Shown: positions 43,063 through 53,395, numbered from the stretch's first letter. The stretch: DNA of 64,000 bases from Eikenella corrodens (GCF_003990355.1 NZ_CP034670.1:2170001-2234000); one strand, 5' to 3'. The notes: generated by a model from the letters alone, not told the origin. Numbers and translations: made by a program.

Positions 43063-43509
43063 ATGAGCGCCAAGCCCCTCTTCACCCTGCCCGACCAAAA
43101 CGGCAACGATTTCGCCGCCGCCGACCACCTGCCGCTGGTGCTGTATTTTTATCCCAAAGACAGCACACCCGGCTGCACCACCGAAGCGCAGGAATTCAGC
43201 GCGCTCTTGCCCGAATTTCAGGCGCTCGGTTTTCAGGTAGCCGGCGTATCGCGCGACAGCGTGGCCAGCCATCAGAAATTCGTGTGCAAATACGCGCTGG
43301 AAGTGCCGCTCTTGTCGGATAAAGATGAAACCGTGTGCCGCCTGTTCGATGTCATCAAAGAGAAAAATATGTATGGCAAAAAAGTATTCGGCATCGAACG
43401 CAGCACCTTCGTTTTGGATGCGCAAGGCCACATCACGCGCGAATGGCGCAAAGTGAAAGCCGCCGGCCACGCCCAAGCCGTGCTCGACGCGCTGCGCGAA
43501 ACAGCTTAG
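43063..43509 (+). CDS. bcp: Thioredoxin-dependent peroxiredoxin, Bcp/PrxQ type
   Basis: Bcp reduces hydrogen and organic peroxides. The 148-residue protein has the peroxidatic Cys in FYPKDSTPGCTTEAQEF (about residue 38). The resolving Cys position five residues later is Ala/Gln (TTEAQEF), so it is a 1-Cys-type member. GFQVAGVSRDSVASHQKF follows, in which a DUS encodes FQVA, and FGIERSTFVLDAQGHI. It begins a bcp-ogt-xerD group. Confidence 0.93.
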   Translation: MSAKPLFTLPDQNGNDFAAADHLPLVLYFYPKDSTPGCTTEAQEFSALLPEFQALGFQVAGVSRDSVASHQKFVCKYALEVPLLSDKDETVCRLFDVIKEKNMYGKKVFGIERSTFVLDAQGHITREWRKVKAAGHAQAVLDALRETA

Positions 43510-43521
43510 CAGAACACCTCC

Positions 43522-43983
43522 ATGCAATACTGCTACCAAGCCCCTTTCGGCACGCTGCTGTGCCGCCTGCACAACGGCCTGCCCGCCGAAATCCTGCTGC
43601 ACCACAGCGCCGCGCCCTTCCTGCCCGCACTGCCCAACGACACCCCGCTGGCACAATGGCTGGACAGCTATTTTTCAGGTAGCCCTGCCCCGCTGCCGCC
43701 GTTTGTGCCGCCCGCAGGCACGGCGTTTCAGCAGGCCGTGTGGGCGCAGATTGCCCAGATTCCGTTCGGCGAAACCCGCAGCTACCAGTGGATTGCCAAA
43801 CGCATCGACAGCCATCCGCGCCCCGTGGGCGGCGCCTGCGGCAAAAACCCGCTGCCGCTGTTGATTCCCTGCCACCGCGTGCTCTCGGCCAACGGGCTGG
43901 GCGGCTTCAGCATGGGCGGCGATGCCGAACGCAGCCTGGCGGTGAAACGCTGGCTGCTCGCGCACGAAGGGGTGGCATGGTGA
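43522..43983 (+). CDS. ogt: Methylated-DNA--[protein]-cysteine S-methyltransferase
   Basis: Ogt repairs O6-alkylguanine by irreversible transfer to its own cysteine. The 153-residue protein has the short N-terminal domain, AFQQAVWAQIAQIPFGETRSY with the helix-turn-helix, and the active site LPLLIPCHRVLSANG with the nucleophile Cys near residue 120. A DUS encodes SGS in YFSGSPAP. It lies 12 bp after bcp and overlaps xerD by 7 bp. Confidence 0.94.
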   Translation: MQYCYQAPFGTLLCRLHNGLPAEILLHHSAAPFLPALPNDTPLAQWLDSYFSGSPAPLPPFVPPAGTAFQQAVWAQIAQIPFGETRSYQWIAKRIDSHPRPVGGACGKNPLPLLIPCHRVLSANGLGGFSMGGDAERSLAVKRWLLAHEGVAW

Positions 43984-44882
43984 ACCCGGCCGAGCCGCTG
44001 CCTGCCGCCTGGCAAGAGCCCATCGAGCAAACGCTGGACGAGCTCTTCCTCACCCGCCGCCTCGCCGCCAACACCCTGGCCGGCTACCGGCGCGATTTGG
44101 AAAAAATCGCCCGCCGCCTGCACGCGCAAGGATTGGATTGGCAGCAGGCCGATGCCGATGCCTTGGCCGATGCCGTGTACGCCCCGGATGAAAAACCCGC
44201 TTCCCAAGCCCGCGCCCTCTCCGCCGTCAAACAGCTCTACGGCTTTTTGCAGCTGCAAAACCGCCGCAGCGACAACCCCGCACAACACCTGCGCCCGCCG
44301 CGCCAAGGCCGCGCCTTGCCGCCGCTGATCGGCGAAGCGCAAATCGACGCGCTTCTGGCCGCGCCCGACACGGAAACCATCTTCGGCCTGCGCGACAAAG
44401 CTGTGTTGGAAACCCTGTATGCCACCGGACTGCGCGTGTCCGAAGCCGCCCAAATGCAGCTGCAGGATTTAGACTTGCAGCGCGGCGTGGTTACCGTAAT
44501 CGGCAAGGGCAACAAGCAGCGCATCGTGCCGCTGGGCGCCGAAGCCGTGTATTGGTTGGAACGCTACCTGAAAACCGCGCGCGGCGAATTGCTCAAGCAC
44601 GCCCCGTGCGATTTCGTATTCGTGGGGCAAAAACGCAGCGGCATCAGCCGCCAGTTGGTGTGGCAGATGGTGAAACGTTACGCCGCAGAAGCAGGCATCA
44701 GCGAGCTCAGCCCGCACGGCCTGCGCCACGCCTTCGCCACCCATCTGGTGAACTACGGTGCCGACCTGCGCAGCGTGCAGATGATGCTCGGCCACGCCAG
44801 CCTGAACACCACGCAAATCTACACCCACGTGGCCAACGAGCGGCTCAAACAGCTGGTGGCGCAGCATCATCCGCGTGGGTAG
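43977..44882 (+). CDS. xerD: Tyrosine recombinase XerD
   Basis: XerD works with XerC at the dif site to resolve chromosome dimers. The 301-residue protein has the SAM-like N-domain (LAANTLAGYRRDLEKIARRL) and all catalytic boxes: Arg in LYATGLRVSEAAQM, Lys in GKGNKQRIVPLG, HxxR in ELSPHGLRHAFATHL, His in MLGHASLNTTQIYTH and Tyr in the same stretch. The ATG at 43977 overlaps the ogt stop; a GTG three bases later is also possible. A DUS encodes YLK in ERYLKTAR. Confidence 0.94.
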   Translation: MVNPAEPLPAAWQEPIEQTLDELFLTRRLAANTLAGYRRDLEKIARRLHAQGLDWQQADADALADAVYAPDEKPASQARALSAVKQLYGFLQLQNRRSDNPAQHLRPPRQGRALPPLIGEAQIDALLAAPDTETIFGLRDKAVLETLYATGLRVSEAAQMQLQDLDLQRGVVTVIGKGNKQRIVPLGAEAVYWLERYLKTARGELLKHAPCDFVFVGQKRSGISRQLVWQMVKRYAAEAGISELSPHGLRHAFATHLVNYGADLRSVQMMLGHASLNTTQIYTHVANERLKQLVAQHHPRG

Positions 44883-44999
44883 GCAAGATATCGCGGGTTA
44901 AAATGGAAATGAGGGCAAAGCGGCAGGCTGCAGGCAATACACGCATACGGCATAAAGAGCCACCACAATAGCCTGCTTATTTTCATTCACGCGATGTAG

Positions 45000-45035
45000 C
45001 GGCAGGCTACCTGAAAGCTTTCAGGTAGCCTGCCG
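45000..45035. terminator. Perfect 36-bp palindrome built from two DUS
   Basis: CGGCAGGCTACCTGAAAG and its exact complement meet at AAGCTT without a loop, giving 18-bp arms. It lies between xerD and rppH. Confidence 0.8.
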
Positions 45036-45093
45036 TGCCGTTTTGTGGGAAAATCCGTACGTTTAAAATTATTCAAATCGGGCGAAAAATATT

Positions 45094-45630
45094 ATGTTGG
45101 ACAGAGAAGGTTATCGCCCCAATGTCGGCATCATCATCACCAACCAGCGCAACGAAGTGTTCTGGGGCAAACGCGTGCAGGAGCATTCCTGGCAATTTCC
45201 GCAGGGCGGCATCAAGCCCGGCGAAAGCCCCGAGGCCGCCATGTATCGCGAGCTGGCCGAAGAAGTCGGCCTTTTGCCGCACCACGTGAAAATCCTCGGC
45301 CGCACCCGCGACTGGCTGCGCTACGACGTGCCCGGCAACTGGGTGCGCCGCCAATGGCGCGGCGCGTATCGCGGGCAGAAACAGATTTGGTATCTGCTGC
45401 GGCTCACCGGCCGCGAAAGCGATGTGCACCTGCGCGCCAGCAGCCAGCCGGAATTCGACGCCTGGCGCTGGCACGACTATTGGGCACCCATCGACGAAGT
45501 GATTGAATTTAAAAAAGATGTATACGCCAACGCCCTGCGGGAGCTTTCGCGCTTCCTGCACAATCTGGAAACCCTGGAGCAGTTCAACCGGCGCCATGCC
45601 GCCCTGCCCGAGGAGCACACCCCCCGATGA
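45094..45630 (+). CDS. rppH: RNA 5'-pyrophosphohydrolase
   Basis: RppH removes pyrophosphate from mRNA 5' ends to start decay. The 178-residue protein begins MLDREGYRPNVGIIITN and has the Nudix box GGIKPGESPEAAMYRELAEEVGL near residues 37-59. KQIWYLLRL and the C-terminal KDVYANALRELSRFL are family-like. The stop overlaps the trpC start by 4 bp (ATGA), so translational coupling is likely. Confidence 0.95.
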   Translation: MLDREGYRPNVGIIITNQRNEVFWGKRVQEHSWQFPQGGIKPGESPEAAMYRELAEEVGLLPHHVKILGRTRDWLRYDVPGNWVRRQWRGAYRGQKQIWYLLRLTGRESDVHLRASSQPEFDAWRWHDYWAPIDEVIEFKKDVYANALRELSRFLHNLETLEQFNRRHAALPEEHTPR

Positions 45631-46418
45631 GCGACATCCTCACCCGCATCCTCGCCACCAAACAGCAAGAAGTGGCCGCCGCCCAAGCCGCCCTGCCCTT
45701 GGCCGAACTGCGCGCCCGGGCTGCCGATATGCCGCCGCCGCGCGGCTTCGTACAGGCCATGTGCGCCCAACACGGCCAAGGCCGCGCCGCGCTGATTGCC
45801 GAAATCAAAAAAGCCAGCCCCAGCAAGGAGCTGATCCGGCCGGACTTCCATCCCGAGCAGCTGGCGCGCGCCTACGAAGCCGCCGGCGCCGCCTGCCTTT
45901 CCGTGCTCACCGACGAACCCTACTTCCAAGGCTCGGCAGGCTACCTGAAAACCGCCCGTGCCGCCGTGGCGCTGCCCGTGTTGCGCAAAGACTTCATGGT
46001 GAGCGCCTATCAAATCTACCAATCCCGCGCCATGGGCGCCGATGCCGTGCTGCTGATTGCCGCCGCGCTCAGCCCAACCCAGCTGGAAGAATTCGAAGGC
46101 ATCGCCCACGAATCGGGCATGGCCGTGCTGTTGGAGCTGCACCATGCCGACGAGCTGGAAAAATGCCGCCACCTCACCACCCCGCTGCGCGGCGTGAACA
46201 ACCGCAACCTGCGCACCTTCGAAGTGAGCCTGCAGCAAACGCTGGATTTGCTGCCCGAAATCACCGGCGAAGGCCGCATCGTGATTACCGAAAGCGGCAT
46301 CCGTAGCCGCGAAGACGTGCAATTCATGCGCAGCCACGGTGTGCACAGCTTCCTAATCGGCGAAACCTTCATGCGTGCCAACGATGTGGGCGCGGAAGTG
46401 CAAAAACTGTTTGCTTGA
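45627..46418 (+). CDS. trpC: Indole-3-glycerol phosphate synthase
   Basis: TrpC closes the indole ring in tryptophan synthesis. The 263-residue TIM barrel shows ALIAEIKKASPSKELIRPDFHP near residue 50, CLSVLTDEPYFQGSAGYLKTAR, VLRKDFMVSAYQIYQSRAMGADAVLLI, GVNNRNLRTFEV and ITESGIRSREDV. The catalytic Lys and Glu positions are intact. A DUS encodes GYLK. It is coupled to rppH. Confidence 0.96.
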   Translation: MSDILTRILATKQQEVAAAQAALPLAELRARAADMPPPRGFVQAMCAQHGQGRAALIAEIKKASPSKELIRPDFHPEQLARAYEAAGAACLSVLTDEPYFQGSAGYLKTARAAVALPVLRKDFMVSAYQIYQSRAMGADAVLLIAAALSPTQLEEFEGIAHESGMAVLLELHHADELEKCRHLTTPLRGVNNRNLRTFEVSLQQTLDLLPEITGEGRIVITESGIRSREDVQFMRSHGVHSFLIGETFMRANDVGAEVQKLFA

Positions 46419-46745
46419 GTTTTCAGGTAGCCTGCCATGAGGGTGAGGCTACCTGAAAACCCTATCCCAATGCTTCGTTTGCCTGCTTTCCTCCCGCCGG
46501 GGGAGCACGGAGGCAAAACAGTACGCAAGAGCAAGCCGGGCGCGCCCGTTACGACACCGGCGCCGACACGGCGGCATTGCATCGGCAGCGCCGCACCCAT
46601 TCGGCGCATCCTGCGGCGCTACCGCTAAGCCGACCAACCTTGCCGCGTTTAACCCCATATTTCAGGTAGCCTGAACTTCCGCCCAAAGCGGGCAGAGGCT
46701 ACCTGAAACAAGAAATCCTATCCCAATCCACACAGAGATACTGAT
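46419..46745. other. Spacer between trpC and guaA
   Basis: No gene is seen in this 327-bp spacer. Paired DUS copies lie near 46424-46460 and 46660-46710. The G+C-rich middle (46480-46640) has no start codon with a ribosome site. Confidence 0.45.
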
Positions 46746-48314
46746 ATGACCAGCCCCGACAAAATCCTCATCCTCGACTTCGGTTCGCAAGTCGCCCAGC
46801 TCATCGCCCGCCGCGTACGCGAAGCCCATGTGTATTGCGAGCTGCACCCCTACGACATGCCGCTGGCCGACATCAAAGCCTTCAATCCGAAAGGCATCAT
46901 CCTTTCCGGCGGCCCCAATTCCGTGTACGACAGCGAATATCAGGCCGACACGGGGCTGTTCGATTTGGGCGTGCCCGTGCTCGGCATCTGCTACGGTATG
47001 CAGTTTATGGCGCACCATTTGGGCGGCGAAGTGCAGGCAGGCAACCAGCGCGAATTCGGCTACGCGCAAGTGCAAACGCAAGACAGCGCGCTCACCAGCG
47101 GCATTCAAGACAGCGCGCCGAACACGCTGGACGTGTGGATGAGCCACGGCGACAAAGTGTGCAGGCTGCCTGAAAACTTCCGCACCATCGGCAGCACGCC
47201 CTCCTGCCCCATCGCCATGATGGAAAACGCCGAACGCCGCTTCTACGGCATCCAGTTCCACCCCGAAGTGACCCACACCAAACAAGGCCGCGCCCTCATC
47301 AACCGCTTCGTGCTCGACATCTGCGGCGCACAGCCCGGCTGGACCATGCCGAACTACATCGACGAAGCCGTGGCCAAAATCCGCGAACAAGTCGGCAGCG
47401 ACGAAGTGATTTTGGGCTTGTCCGGCGGCGTAGACTCCTCCGTGGCCGCCGCGCTGATTCACCGCGCCATCGGCGACCAGCTCACCTGCGTATTCGTCGA
47501 CCACGGCCTGCTGCGCCTGAACGAAGCCGAAAACGTGATGAAAATGTTTGCCGACAACTTGGGCGTGCGCGTGATTCACGTGGACGCGAGCGAACAGTTT
47601 ATGGCGAAACTCGCCGGCGTGACCGACCCCGAGCAAAAACGCAAAATCATCGGCGCAGAATTCATTGAAGTGTTTGACGCCGAAGAGAAAAAACTCACCA
47701 ACGCTAAATGGCTGGCGCAAGGCACGATTTACCCCGACGTGATTGAATCCGCCGGCGCGAAAACCAAAAAAGCCCACGCCATCAAATCGCACCACAACGT
47801 GGGCGGGCTACCTGAAAACATGAAGCTGAAACTGCTCGAACCGCTGCGCGATTTGTTCAAAGACGAAGTGCGCGAACTGGGCGTGGCGCTCGGCCTGCCG
47901 CGCGAAATGGTGTACCGCCACCCCTTCCCCGGCCCCGGCTTGGGCGTGCGGATTCTGGGCGAAGTGAAGCGCGAATACGCCGACCTGCTGCGCCAGGCAG
48001 ACGACATTTTCATTCAGGAACTGCGTAACCGCACCGACGAAAACGGCACCTCTTGGTACGACCTCACCAGCCAGGCGTTTGCCGTGTTCCTGCCCGTGAA
48101 ATCCGTGGGCGTGATGGGCGACGGGCGAACTTACGACTACGTGGTCGCCCTGCGCGCCGTCATCACCAGCGACTTCATGACCGCACACTGGGCGGAACTG
48201 CCCTACGCGCTCTTGGGCAAAGTGTCCAACCGCATCATCAACGAAGTACGCGGCATCAACCGCGTGGTGTACGACGTGAGCGGCAAACCGCCCGCCACGA
48301 TTGAGTGGGAATAA
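46746..48314 (+). CDS. guaA: GMP synthase (glutamine-hydrolysing)
   Basis: GuaA converts XMP to GMP with ATP and glutamine. The 522-residue protein has the class I glutaminase domain with nucleophile Cys in VLGICYGMQFMAHHLGG (about residue 84) and His-Glu in FHPEVTHT, then the ATP-pyrophosphatase domain with VILGLSGGVDSSVAAALIH, and the C-terminal dimerisation domain ending NRVVYDVSGKPPATIEWE. The gene contains a simDUS-type AGGCTGCCTGAA at 47163 (RLPE) and a GGGCTACCTGAA near 47808 (LPEN). Confidence 0.97.
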   Translation: MTSPDKILILDFGSQVAQLIARRVREAHVYCELHPYDMPLADIKAFNPKGIILSGGPNSVYDSEYQADTGLFDLGVPVLGICYGMQFMAHHLGGEVQAGNQREFGYAQVQTQDSALTSGIQDSAPNTLDVWMSHGDKVCRLPENFRTIGSTPSCPIAMMENAERRFYGIQFHPEVTHTKQGRALINRFVLDICGAQPGWTMPNYIDEAVAKIREQVGSDEVILGLSGGVDSSVAAALIHRAIGDQLTCVFVDHGLLRLNEAENVMKMFADNLGVRVIHVDASEQFMAKLAGVTDPEQKRKIIGAEFIEVFDAEEKKLTNAKWLAQGTIYPDVIESAGAKTKKAHAIKSHHNVGGLPENMKLKLLEPLRDLFKDEVRELGVALGLPREMVYRHPFPGPGLGVRILGEVKREYADLLRQADDIFIQELRNRTDENGTSWYDLTSQAFAVFLPVKSVGVMGDGRTYDYVVALRAVITSDFMTAHWAELPYALLGKVSNRIINEVRGINRVVYDVSGKPPATIEWE

Positions 48315-48334
48315 ACTAGGATTGCAGCATAAGT

Positions 48335-48363
48335 AAAGCCCTGCCGGATAATGGCAGGGCTTT
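48335..48363 (+). terminator. Intrinsic terminator of guaA
   Basis: AAAGCCCTGCC and GGCAGGGCTTT form an 11-bp stem with a 7-nt loop. A Correia element starts at its last base. Confidence 0.85.
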
Positions 48364-48466
48364 ATAGTGAATTAACAAAAACCAGTACAGCGTTGGCTCG
48401 CCTTGCCGTAACGTGTGTACTGTCTGCGGCTCGCCGCCTTGTCCTGATTTTTGTTAATCCACTATA
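48363..48466. repeat. Correia-type repeat element, 104 bp
   Basis: TATAGTGAATTAACAAAAA and TTTTTGTTAATCCACTATA are near-perfect terminal inverted repeats. The body is almost identical to the 24614 copy. It abuts the guaA terminator. Confidence 0.88.
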
Positions 48467-48503
48467 TTTTGTCTATGCTTGAGGCTACCTGAAAAATCCC
48501 CAT

Positions 48504-48881
48504 TCAAAAACACAAGGCCTTGCCGTTGATTGCCTTGTCCGTATCGTTGTAATGCGCCGTCCAGCGGATGTTTTTGCCCTCCGCCTGCGGAATCAGCACC
48601 ACTTCCTGCCCAAAGCGCGGCGTGCGCAGCAGAATCCAGCCGTCGCGGCTCACGGCATACACGCTCGGATAGGCCTGCCGAACGGTGTGCAGGCTGCTTT
48701 TGATGCCGCCGTCGGCCAATTCGGCGGCTAACTGTTCCTGCAACGGGGCAAGCATTTGGATTTCCTGTTTCATTTCAGCGGTGCGTCGGTAGTCGGAATA
48801 TTGTGCGGACAGCAGGAACAGCGCGGCAACGGCGGCGATTGCACCGAGGCAGAAGGCAGCGAAGGTTTGTTTGGAGAGCAT
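48504..48881 (-). CDS. Small membrane-anchored protein, unknown
   Basis: A 125-residue protein with one N-terminal membrane segment (AAFCLGAIAAVAALFLLSA, about residues 8-26) and an extracytoplasmic part containing a helix (TAEMKQEIQMLAPLQEQLAAEL) and a short sheet region (SVYAVSRDGWILLRTPRFGQEVVLIPQ, in parts). The ending EGKNIRWTAHYNDTDKA with a penultimate Cys is weakly reminiscent of pilin C-termini, but there is no prepilin peptidase site. Function unknown. Confidence 0.6.
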   Translation of the reverse strand: MLSKQTFAAFCLGAIAAVAALFLLSAQYSDYRRTAEMKQEIQMLAPLQEQLAAELADGGIKSSLHTVRQAYPSVYAVSRDGWILLRTPRFGQEVVLIPQAEGKNIRWTAHYNDTDKAINGKALCF

Positions 48882-48987
48882 AGAGCATTCCTCCCGGTGG
48901 TTGGGTGTTGAATGATGGTGTTGATGTTTCAGGTAGCCTGCAATACAAGTACGGCTACCTGAAATTTTTCAGGTAACCTTTCACAGT

Positions 48988-50103
<1,116 letters not shown>

Positions 50104-50271
50104 GGGAATAAAACGTTATAAATAATCCGGCGATTATAGCTAAAGCACTTCTTTCTTCCTACTGCATCAGCCCGCCTTGCCGTCTTGACCATACTGTCTG
50201 CCGCCCGATGCCTAGCGGGAAAAATGATTACTCCGGCGATATGGCAAACCGCCGCCGGCCCTGCGCTTTCT

Positions 50272-50300
50272 TTGCGCGGGGGGTGGGAAAACAGTATAAT
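50272..50300 (+). promoter_or_regulatory. tRNA-Val promoter
   Basis: TTGCGC (50272-50277) and a perfect TATAAT (50295-50300) are 17 bp apart, 14 bp before the tRNA 5' end. The rest of the 50104-50271 spacer shows no gene. Confidence 0.6.
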
Positions 50301-50314
50301 GCTGCCCCTTAAAC

Positions 50315-50391
50315 AGGCACGTAGCTCAGTTGGTTAGAGCATCACCTTGACATGGTGGGGGTCGTTGGTTCGAATCCAATCGTGCCTACCA
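50315..50391 (+). tRNA. tRNA-Val (GAC)
   Basis: A 77-nt cloverleaf with acceptor AGGCACG/CGTGCCT, encoded CCA and anticodon GAC in CTTGACATG. A hairpin GAACAAC..GTTGTTC followed by TTTTTT (50401-50440) is its terminator. Confidence 0.96.
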
Positions 50392-50400
50392 GAATTCGTG

Positions 50401-50440
50401 GAACAACAGGGGTTTCTGGGAACTTCAGTTGTTCTTTTTT
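50401..50440 (+). terminator. Intrinsic terminator of tRNA-Val
   Basis: GAACAAC (50401-50407) pairs with GTTGTTC (50428-50434), followed by a run of six T. Confidence 0.75.
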
Positions 50441-50572
50441 GTTTGGCCGCCCGCTATAGTTTTAACTTCGTAGCCATTCCGTTTCCTTCAAAAACATTGT
50501 TTCAGGTAGCCTTTTGGATTGCTGTTAAGGCTACCTGAAAATCCGGTCAAACCGCTGTAAGGAACCCGCCAT

Positions 50573-50680
50573 ATGCGCCGTTTACCTCCCGCGCTTGCGC
50601 TATTGCTCACACTGGCCGCATTGGCCGCCATAGCATTGGCCGGCCTGTTCCTGCTGTTTTACTTTTTCGGTTTCGCCTAA
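50573..50680 (+). CDS. 35-residue single-span membrane peptide
   Basis: ATG with AAGGA nine bases upstream opens a 35-codon frame, MRRLPPALALLLTLAALAAIA and onward to FYFFGFA. After two basic residues nearly the whole peptide is one hydrophobic span, so it should insert in the inner membrane. It lies between an outward-facing DUS pair and thrS, 71 bp before thrS. No homologue is recognised; the ribosome site and composition are the only support. Confidence 0.5.
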   Translation: MRRLPPALALLLTLAALAAIALAGLFLLFYFFGFA

Positions 50681-50751
50681 TGCAACAATAAAGGCTACCT
50701 GAAACCCAAACCATTCATCCGTTTATCCATTTCAAAGAAAGACAAACCATC

Positions 50752-52671
50752 ATGTCCCAAATCAACATCACCCTGCCCGACGGCAGCATCCGCCAATACG
50801 AATCCCCCGTCACCGTTGCCCAAATCGCCGCTTCCATCGGCTCCGGACTGGCCAAAGCCACCGTGGCCGGCAAAGTGAACGGCGTATTGCGCGATGCCTG
50901 CGACCCGATTAGTGAAGATGCCACCGTGCAAATCATCACGCCGAAAGACCCGGAAGGCGTGGAAATCATCCGCCATTCCTGCGCGCACTTGGTGGGACAC
51001 GCCGTCAAGCAGTTGTTCCCTAATGCGAAAATGGTCATCGGCCCGGTGATTGAAGACGGCTTTTATTACGACATCGCCGCCGAAAAACCGTTCACGCCCG
51101 AAGACATGAAGTCGATTGAAGAGCGCATGAAGCAGCTCATCAACCAAGATTACGATGTGATTAAAAAAATGCTGCCGCGCGCCGAAGTGATTGAAATTTT
51201 CAAACAGCGCGGCGAAGACTACAAACTGCGGCTGGTGGACGACATGCCCGAAGTTACCGAAATGGGCATGTATTTCCATCAGGAATATGTGGACATGTGC
51301 CGCGGCCCGCACGTGCCCAACACACGGTTTTTAAAGAACTTCAAGCTGACCAAAATGTCCGGCGCATACTGGCGCGGCGACAGCAACAACGAACAGCTGC
51401 AACGCATTTACGGCACGGCATGGGCCAGCAAAGACGAACTGAAGGCCTACATCACGCGCATTGAAGAAGCCGAAAAACGCGACCACCGCAAACTCGGCCG
51501 CCAGCTCGACCTGTTCCACCTGCAGGACGAAGCCCCCGGCATGGTGTTCTGGCATCCGCGCGGCTGGACGCTGTGGCAGGTCATCGAACAGCACATGCGC
51601 CGCGAATTGGACGCAGCGGGCTACCGCGAAGTGAAAACGCCGCAAATCATGGACAAAACGTTTTGGGAAAAATCCGGCCACTGGGCGAACTACAAAGACA
51701 ATATGTTCCTCACCGCCTCCGAAAAACGCGAATACGCCGTGAAACCGATGAACTGCCCCGGCCACGTGCAGATTTTCAACAACACGCTGCGCTCCTACCG
51801 CGACCTGCCCATGCGTTTGGCGGAATTCGGCTCGTGCCACCGCAACGAACCTTCCGGCGCGCTGCACGGCCTGATGCGCGTGCGCGGCTTCGTGCAGGAC
51901 GACGCGCACATCTTCTGCACCGAAGACCAGATTGCCGAAGAAACCCGCAAATTCAACTTGTTGGTGATGAAAATTTATCAGCAGTTCGGCTTTGAACACG
52001 TCAGCGTCAAACTCTCGCTGCGCCCCGAACAGCGCGCCGGTTCGGACGAAATTTGGGACAAGGCCGAACAAGGCCTGCGCGACGCGCTCACCGCCTGCGG
52101 CGTTGAATGGCAGGAATTGCCCGGCGAAGGCGCGTTCTACGGCCCGAAAGTGGAATACCACATCAAAGATGCGCTCGGCCGCTCTTGGCAATGCGGCACC
52201 ATCCAGCTCGACTTCGTGCTGCCCGAACGCTTGGACGCGGAATACGTGGCCGAAGACAACAGCAAAAAACGCCCCGTGATGCTGCACCGCGCCATTTTGG
52301 GCTCGCTGGAACGCTTCATCGGCATCCTGATTGAAGAGCACGCCGGCTCCTTCCCACTGTGGCTCGCGCCCGTGCAGATGGTGGTGATGAACATTACCGA
52401 AAAACAGGCCGATTACTGCCGCGAAGTGGTGAAAAAACTCAAAGCCGCCGGCTTCCGCGCCGAAGCAGATTTGCGCAACGAAAAAATCGGCTACAAAATC
52501 CGCGACAACAGCCAATACCGCTACCCCTACCAAATCGTGGTGGGCGACAAGGAAATGGAAAACGGCCAAGTCGCCGTGCGCCGCAAAGCGGAAGATTTGG
52601 GCAGCCTGAAAGTGGAAGATTTTATCGCGCTGCTGCAAAAAGAGATTGCGGACACGATTGGGAAAGTCTGA
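50752..52671 (+). CDS. thrS: Threonine--tRNA ligase
   Basis: ThrS charges tRNA-Thr and edits mischarged serine. The 639 residues show the N-terminal TGS domain (NITLPDGSIRQYESPVTVAQIA), the editing domain with IRHSCAHLVGHAVKQLFP (HxxxH motif) and YVDMCRGPHVPNTR, the class II core with AVKPMNCPGHVQIF, HRNEPSGALHGLMRVRGF and PVMLHRAILGSLERFIGIL, and the anticodon domain. Zinc-site Cys and His are present. No translational operator was identified upstream. Confidence 0.97.
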   Translation: MSQINITLPDGSIRQYESPVTVAQIAASIGSGLAKATVAGKVNGVLRDACDPISEDATVQIITPKDPEGVEIIRHSCAHLVGHAVKQLFPNAKMVIGPVIEDGFYYDIAAEKPFTPEDMKSIEERMKQLINQDYDVIKKMLPRAEVIEIFKQRGEDYKLRLVDDMPEVTEMGMYFHQEYVDMCRGPHVPNTRFLKNFKLTKMSGAYWRGDSNNEQLQRIYGTAWASKDELKAYITRIEEAEKRDHRKLGRQLDLFHLQDEAPGMVFWHPRGWTLWQVIEQHMRRELDAAGYREVKTPQIMDKTFWEKSGHWANYKDNMFLTASEKREYAVKPMNCPGHVQIFNNTLRSYRDLPMRLAEFGSCHRNEPSGALHGLMRVRGFVQDDAHIFCTEDQIAEETRKFNLLVMKIYQQFGFEHVSVKLSLRPEQRAGSDEIWDKAEQGLRDALTACGVEWQELPGEGAFYGPKVEYHIKDALGRSWQCGTIQLDFVLPERLDAEYVAEDNSKKRPVMLHRAILGSLERFIGILIEEHAGSFPLWLAPVQMVVMNITEKQADYCREVVKKLKAAGFRAEADLRNEKIGYKIRDNSQYRYPYQIVVGDKEMENGQVAVRRKAEDLGSLKVEDFIALLQKEIADTIGKV

Positions 52672-52690
52672 TTTCGGTTTGATGGTTTTC

Positions 52691-52731
52691 AGGCAGCCTG
52701 CACTTGGATTTTCAGTGTGCAGGCTGCTTTT
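52691..52731 (+). terminator. Intrinsic terminator of thrS
   Basis: GCAGCCTGCAC and GTGCAGGCTGC pair over 11 bp and are followed by TTTT. The left arm overlaps a simDUS-type TTCAGGCAGCCT (52688-52699). Confidence 0.85.
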
Positions 52732-52760
52732 GCCCATATCAGAATGTGGAAGGAAGAGCG

Positions 52761-53270
52761 ATGAAGATATATTTAGCGGCAGCATTGCTGTTTTTATCTG
52801 CCTGCCGCAGTGGAGAGCCGCCGCTGGTGAAGCATGAGCTATACCTGCCGGAAGCCGTGCAGGGGCAGGGTTATTATGCGGAAGTGGAGTTGCCGTTTCT
52901 CCATTTGGATGAGCGGTGGACGGTGCCGTTGAACAGCGGTTTTGCGCTGTCTTCGTCGAATTCGGGCGGCGGCACGCGCATTGCCCTGAGCCACAGCGGC
53001 GCGCAGCCGTATCACGAATTGGGAGAGCGGCTGATGTTGAACGGCAGCACGGGCGGCGGCAGCCTGTATGAACGCCATCAAGCGGAGCTGTATGTGAAAG
53101 TGCACCGCGCGGATGCCCCGGAGTTGTGGCACTGCACGCCGCTGCGCCCCAAGCCGGATGTGCTGATGTACGATTGCGGAAGGCAGAACCCCCGCTACGA
53201 ACAGACAGGACGAGGCGGCTGGCAGTGCAAAACGCCGCAACAGTGCAGTTTGACGATTGAAAGGCCGTAA
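52761..53270 (+). CDS. Putative lipoprotein of unknown function
   Basis: A 169-residue protein from the ATG at 52761 with AAGGAAG upstream. The signal peptide MKIYLAAALLFLSACRS has the lipobox LSAC. The mature part is beta-rich, with a Gly/Ser segment (SSSNSGGGTRIALSHSG) and four cysteines in the last 60 residues that may form disulfides. No family recognised. The nearby sequence is less G+C-biased than the core genes. Confidence 0.7.
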   Translation: MKIYLAAALLFLSACRSGEPPLVKHELYLPEAVQGQGYYAEVELPFLHLDERWTVPLNSGFALSSSNSGGGTRIALSHSGAQPYHELGERLMLNGSTGGGSLYERHQAELYVKVHRADAPELWHCTPLRPKPDVLMYDCGRQNPRYEQTGRGGWQCKTPQQCSLTIERP

Positions 53271-53395
53271 GGTTGCCTAAAGATTAATCGGCAACCTACA
53301 AATGGAAGCTGGAAGGCGGACAATTTTTCAGGTAGCCTAGGGCTGCATGAGGCTACCTGAACATTCTTTCAGACAGTCATTTTAGAGGAAGAGAA

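Noticed and set aside
45000..45035. Palindrome as a dif site near xerD
   Set aside because: It consists wholly of two DUS and has no XerC/XerD-type half sites around a 6-bp centre.
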